Source: Lewinellaceae bacterium SD302 (GTDB lineage: Bacteria > Bacteroidota > Bacteroidia > Chitinophagales > Saprospiraceae). Taken from it: DNA of 64,000 nt. A model generated the notes under the pieces. The model was given only the letters and a program-made list of their open reading frames with translations. It had not been told where the DNA came from and searched no databases. Positions 60,615 through 64,000 of the stretch are shown piece after piece; the stretch's first letter is position 1; each line of letters opens with the position of its first letter. The stretch covers positions 104,573 through 168,572 of the forward strand of contig PDLQ01000010.1 in NCBI GenBank assembly GCA_002591745.1, given 5' to 3'. The position numbers and the translations under genes were made by a program.

Positions 60615-63008
60615 TTGCGTTTCTACCCCCTTATTCTTTGTCTGGCACTGTGGTTGCTTTCCGTCTGCCCCACCGAAGATTGCTCCAATGCCACCGATGA
60701 CGACGGCGACGGACTGATCGACCTCAATGATCCCGATTGTCGCTGCTCTCCGCTGGCCGAAGTAACGGGGGAAGAACTGATCTTTAACGGAGGTTTCGAG
60801 CAACTGGACCTCAGCCGCCCAGAATGCCAGGGGTGTATCTCCCTTTATGATAGCGATGGATGCCCCCTGGGCTGGACCCAAAATTCGATCAACCTGCACA
60901 GTAGCTGTTTTACCGAATCAAACCCGGCCATCAATATCGGCTATATCGCCTTTTCCAACGGCAACTACCAGGGAATGGGCGGACTAACTAGCTTGGCCGG
61001 AGGGCCTAGAATTCAGAGTGAATTTTTACAGACTACGCTGAACACTCCGTTAATTCCCGGCCAGACCTACCAATTCTCAGGAAATTTCGACCTGCCCACC
61101 GCTAGTCAGTCCGGGATCAACCTCGCTTCATCTCACCGGATGGTTATATTGGGTAGCAATAGTTCAGAAGCATTAAACAGTCAGGGAAGTGCAGGAACTT
61201 GTTACGAGGATCGCCCCGCCTGGGAACCATTGGGCTACTTTGATTTTAGCAATAATGCCAATGACAACTTCGGCACCTATACCATTAGTTTCGTGGCACC
61301 GGCGGCCTATTCCGAATTTGCCCTCGCCAGTGCATGTTGCCAACCGGACTCTCCGGCCGAGGAAACTTTATCCTATTATGGTGTCGATGAACTGAGCCTG
61401 CGCCAGGCCACCCCTACTCCTCTGGATAATCAATTGATCGTAAGTGCTGCGGGCTGCGATGCCGAGGTCGTAATTTGTCTAAGTCAATCCGCAGGGTTGG
61501 TCATTCAGTGGTACCGGGAAGGTATTGCGCTGATTGGAAGTCAAGAACCCTGCCTTATTTTACCCGCAAATATCTCCGACGGATCACTGATTCAGGTCCA
61601 GTTTTCCGGTCAGGATAATTGCGGTTTATTAGACACCGTTATTAATCGAGACTGCAGCTTCACTCCAGAGATTTGCGTTAATGGTATTGACGACGATGAA
61701 GACGGATTGGTCGACTTAGAAGACCCGGAATGTAGTTGTCAGGATAGCAGCCTGCTCCTGGAAATCGACGAAAATTATTGCCCCACGGAAATTAGCCTGA
61801 GCCTTCAAACTAATACTACCGGACAAATTCAGTGGTACGCCGGCGGTACCGCGCTGGTGGGCGAAAATAGTGCTCAAATAAATCTGGGTGCCACGGCCAA
61901 CCTCAATACCACTTACCGCGCCGTAGTTTCCGATACCGCCGGTGTATGTTTTGCCACCCCTGCGTTCTGGCCTTCCGTCCCGGATGAATTACAGTTTATC
62001 TGGACTAGCAAAGTAGCAATGTGCTGGGGAGACAGTAATGCCTGTCTTACGGCCGAACCAATATTTTCCACTGAGCCGGCAGCTTACAATTATAGCTGGA
62101 CCAATGCGGCTGGCAGTATTTTATCGGACACTGCTCAACTGAAAAATATTCCGGCGGGCACCTATGCATTAGTAATAAGTACAGCAGACGGATGCTCGGG
62201 TAATTTTAGTTTCACGGTTTCTCAGCCAGATCGATTAACAATATTTCCTTTTGCTGACCCGGCCGATTGTCCTACGGAAAACGCTGCGGTCCGACTGCGT
62301 CTATTGACCAACTCCAGCGAGTCTAACCTGGAGCACTGCTACTTTGATAGTCAAAATAATATTTCTGACTGTTCCCTGGAAAACATTCTTTATTTATCTC
62401 CGGGAATTTATGAGGGCTACTCGACAAATACGAATGGCTGTGAGACGAGTTGGGGACCGGTGGAAATAAGCCCGCCGGAAATGCCAGCCACTACAATAAA
62501 TGTAAACCAGGAAACCATTTCACTGGGGGAAACACTGAATATTCGATTAGATGGCCAAACTGGTCAGCTAGACTCTGTTCAATGGCGCCCCGCCGAAATA
62601 TTCAGTTGCCCTAATTGCCTGACCTCGACGGCCCAGCCAATTGAATCACAAATGATATACGTCGATTATAGTTTTGGGCCAACTGCTTGTGCTTATACCG
62701 ACAGTATTTTTATCTCAACCAGTGAAAACAGGTATTTATTTATCCCTAACACCTTTAGCCCCAACTTTGACGGGATCAACGACCGTTGGAAAATTTATCC
62801 CGGCCCGGCCGTTGAAAGAGTAATTCGAACAACTATTTACTCGCGTTGGGGTTCATTAATTTACCAGGATAACGGAAATACCGGCTGGGCGGGAATCTCC
62901 GATCATGGAAAAGCTTTTTCAGCGGGGATATATGTTTATCAACTGGATGTACTTTTCATCGATGGTCGCATAAAAAGCTATTCCGGCGACCTCTTGCTGA
63001 CACGATAA
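60615..63008 (+). CDS. T9SS type-B (gliding-motility-associated) surface protein
   Basis: A 797-residue exported protein with a TTG start at 60615 (MRFYPLILCLALWLLSVCPT as signal peptide). Two CxNxxDDDxDGLIDxxDPxC calcium-binding-like blocks occur near residues 22-40 and about 355-375. SprB/PKD-like beta domains follow, and the final about 95 residues (YLFIPNTFSPNFDGINDRWK... TIYSRWGSLIYQD) are the gliding-motility-type C-terminal domain of type-B T9SS cargo. Motif copies 20 and 21 lie inside, read as WTSKVAM and HCYFDSQ. It is divergent from the carboxypeptidase gene. Confidence 0.85.
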   Translation: MRFYPLILCLALWLLSVCPTEDCSNATDDDGDGLIDLNDPDCRCSPLAEVTGEELIFNGGFEQLDLSRPECQGCISLYDSDGCPLGWTQNSINLHSSCFTESNPAINIGYIAFSNGNYQGMGGLTSLAGGPRIQSEFLQTTLNTPLIPGQTYQFSGNFDLPTASQSGINLASSHRMVILGSNSSEALNSQGSAGTCYEDRPAWEPLGYFDFSNNANDNFGTYTISFVAPAAYSEFALASACCQPDSPAEETLSYYGVDELSLRQATPTPLDNQLIVSAAGCDAEVVICLSQSAGLVIQWYREGIALIGSQEPCLILPANISDGSLIQVQFSGQDNCGLLDTVINRDCSFTPEICVNGIDDDEDGLVDLEDPECSCQDSSLLLEIDENYCPTEISLSLQTNTTGQIQWYAGGTALVGENSAQINLGATANLNTTYRAVVSDTAGVCFATPAFWPSVPDELQFIWTSKVAMCWGDSNACLTAEPIFSTEPAAYNYSWTNAAGSILSDTAQLKNIPAGTYALVISTADGCSGNFSFTVSQPDRLTIFPFADPADCPTENAAVRLRLLTNSSESNLEHCYFDSQNNISDCSLENILYLSPGIYEGYSTNTNGCETSWGPVEISPPEMPATTINVNQETISLGETLNIRLDGQTGQLDSVQWRPAEIFSCPNCLTSTAQPIESQMIYVDYSFGPTACAYTDSIFISTSENRYLFIPNTFSPNFDGINDRWKIYPGPAVERVIRTTIYSRWGSLIYQDNGNTGWAGISDHGKAFSAGIYVYQLDVLFIDGRIKSYSGDLLLTR
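62003..62021 (+). repeat. Dispersed motif copy 20
   Basis: Reads GACTAGCAAAGTAGCAATG, core 62009-62018, sense strand of the type-B surface protein. Confidence 0.9.
62334..62352 (-). repeat. Dispersed motif copy 21
   Basis: Minus-strand reading GACTATCAAAGTAGCAGTG, core 62337-62346, antisense in the same gene, inverted relative to copy 20. Confidence 0.9.
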
Positions 63009-63369
63009 ATATTAATTTTCTAAAAAACAGTACTTTTTTTATGATAATTTCGAATTAATTCGAATTTGCACCTATATTTGCCAAAAGTAATAAATACCTG
63101 TTTAGCTCTATTAGATATTTTTATAACCCATTTTCAAATATTACTCGTAGGGATTTATCACCTATACTTAGTAAAGCTTAACGCAACCCGAACGAGTTCC
63201 AGACGTTTTCTCAATTTTTCATATCGCTGAAAAACCATTCTATCTATAAAACCTATCCGGTTACTAAGATTTGCATCTTTTTATCAATTCATCCACATCC
63301 TCCCGACCGGAGAGTAATACTAACCGACCAGTAAGATGGTCAATTTTCAAACCAAACTTTACCAACTAA
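63009..63369. other. AT-rich spacer with a possible promoter
   Basis: No gene is supported. A TATATTTG -7-like box (63073-63080, plus strand) has TTCG 20 bases upstream. It could drive the AT-hook gene with a leader near 280 bases. CGAATTAATTCG (63051-63062) is a palindrome. Confidence 0.5.
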
Positions 63370-64000
63370 ATGGCAAGCCTTAAAAAACAATTAAAGAAAA
63401 TCGAAGCCAAACTCGCGGCTAAAAATAAAAAGCTCGAGAAAAAAGCTGCTAAGAACAAGAAGATCCAAGACGCACTGGATTCCGCCAAAGCGGAAATTGA
63501 AACGCTGAAGAAAGATATTGCTGTAGCGCAGAACGATAAAAAAGACAAGAAGAAGAAAAAGAAGAGTGCGAAGAAGTCCAAAAAAGTAAGCGCTAAATCA
63601 ACGACTAAGCGTGGACCGGGACGCCCGAAAAAGGCAACCACCGAAACTGCTAAGTCAACGACTACGGCCAAGCGTGGACCGGGACGCCCGAAAAAGGCAA
63701 CCACCGAAACTGCTAAGTCAACAACTACGGCCAAGCGTGGACCGGGACGCCCGAAAAAGGCAACTACCACTACCGCTAAGTCAACAACTACGGCCAAGCG
63801 CGGACCGGGACGCCCGAAAAAAGCGACCACCACTACCGCTAAGTCAACGACTACGGCCAAACGTGGACCGGGACGCCCGAAAAAAGCGACCACCGAAACT
63901 GCTAAGTCAACAACTACGGCCAAGCGTGGACCGGGACGCCCGAAAAAGGCAACCACCGAAACTGCTAAGTCAACAACTACGGCCAAGCGTGGACCGGGAC
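63370..64000 (+). CDS. Lysine-rich AT-hook-repeat protein (truncated at the window end)
   Basis: An ATG at 63370 opens a frame that runs off the right edge after 210 codons. Residues 1 to about 75 are a charged helical, coiled-coil-like segment (MASLKKQLKKIEAKLAAKNK... IETLKKDIAVAQ) followed by a poly-Lys stretch. Then comes a 21-residue unit, KRGPGRPKKATTxTAKSTTTA, starting at 63607, 63670, 63733, 63796, 63859, 63922 and 63985. GRP flanked by basic residues is the AT-hook minor-groove-binding motif. A role in chromosome packing or gene regulation, as with bacterial histone-H1-like proteins, is inference. A long antisense frame over the repeats is an artefact. Confidence 0.85.
   Translation, partial: MASLKKQLKKIEAKLAAKNKKLEKKAAKNKKIQDALDSAKAEIETLKKDIAVAQNDKKDKKKKKKSAKKSKKVSAKSTTKRGPGRPKKATTETAKSTTTAKRGPGRPKKATTETAKSTTTAKRGPGRPKKATTTTAKSTTTAKRGPGRPKKATTTTAKSTTTAKRGPGRPKKATTETAKSTTTAKRGPGRPKKATTETAKSTTTAKRGPG
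63607..64000 (+). repeat. 63-bp tandem repeat coding for AT-hook units
   Basis: At least six complete 63-base units and the start of a seventh. They are nearly identical, differing mainly at the ACC/ACT and GAA/ACT positions of ATTE/ATTT, which suggests recent expansion or gene conversion. Confidence 0.9.

Noticed and set aside
63366..63986. Long minus-strand frame with VVDLAVSVVAFFGRPGPRL repeats
   Set aside because: It is antisense to the lysine-rich AT-hook gene; the apparent hydrophobic repeat is only the complement of the 63-base tandem repeat.

Overview
The window looks like part of a chromosome of a marine-type Bacteroidota, probably of the Saprospiria (Lewinella-like). This is inferred from type IX secretion (T9SS) C-terminal sorting domains on several secreted proteins, a TonB-dependent receptor paired with a DUF4249 lipoprotein, Bacteroidota promoter elements (TAnnTTTG with an upstream TTTG), cysteine-poor forms of L36 and S14, and a str-S10-spc-alpha ribosomal cluster without tuf. 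No tRNA, rRNA, CRISPR array, integrase or transposase was recognised.

Layout. 1-836 is the start of a secreted protein gene (minus strand) that runs off the left edge. 1472-4936 is a very large T9SS-exported adhesin-like protein, followed on the plus strand by a helical protein of unknown function. 6673-30497 is one long minus-strand ribosomal supercluster, rpsL-rpsG-fusA-S10-spc-secY-map-infA-rpmJ-rpsM-rpsK-rpsD-rpoA-rplQ. It is interrupted between map and infA by two secreted-protein genes, one with eight GGxGDGFD repeats and one with a cysteine-less SUMF1-like domain. Many spacers in this cluster are unusually long and hold perfect or near-perfect hairpins. 30943-34980 has the TonB receptor/DUF4249 pair and a small T9SS protein whose signal-peptide region looks frameshifted.

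35315-55671 is a surface-glycan island. It has six sulfotransferase domains in five genes (one fused to a glycosyltransferase, one a tandem double domain), several glycosyltransferases, an MBOAT O-acetyltransferase with an SGNH-like partner, a two-gene ABC polysaccharide exporter, a DUF2304/GT2 pair and a very large multi-spanning membrane protein. A VapBC-like DUF433/DUF5615 pair sits between the divergent halves. Together these suggest synthesis and export of a sulfated, probably acetylated, polysaccharide. The right end has proline-catabolic pruA, an outer-membrane-type protein, a secreted M14 carboxypeptidase, a T9SS type-B protein and a truncated lysine-rich protein with tandem AT-hook-like repeats.

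The most striking unexplained signal is a dispersed 18-19-base word, GRCT(RN or T)CAAAGTAGCARNG. Twenty-one copies have an invariant 10-base core, and at least one more is degenerate. Copies occur on both strands, in spacers and inside genes, and are read in different frames as unrelated peptides (TNKVA, ATLLV, CQSSKA, HCYFDSQ), so the DNA and not the protein appears conserved. They are often paired as inverted repeats, avoid ribosomal coding sequence, and lie at sites of apparent gene disruption or linker expansion. This resembles a DNA-uptake-type or other genome-wide recognition word, or a very small mobile repeat. I know of no such element described for this group.
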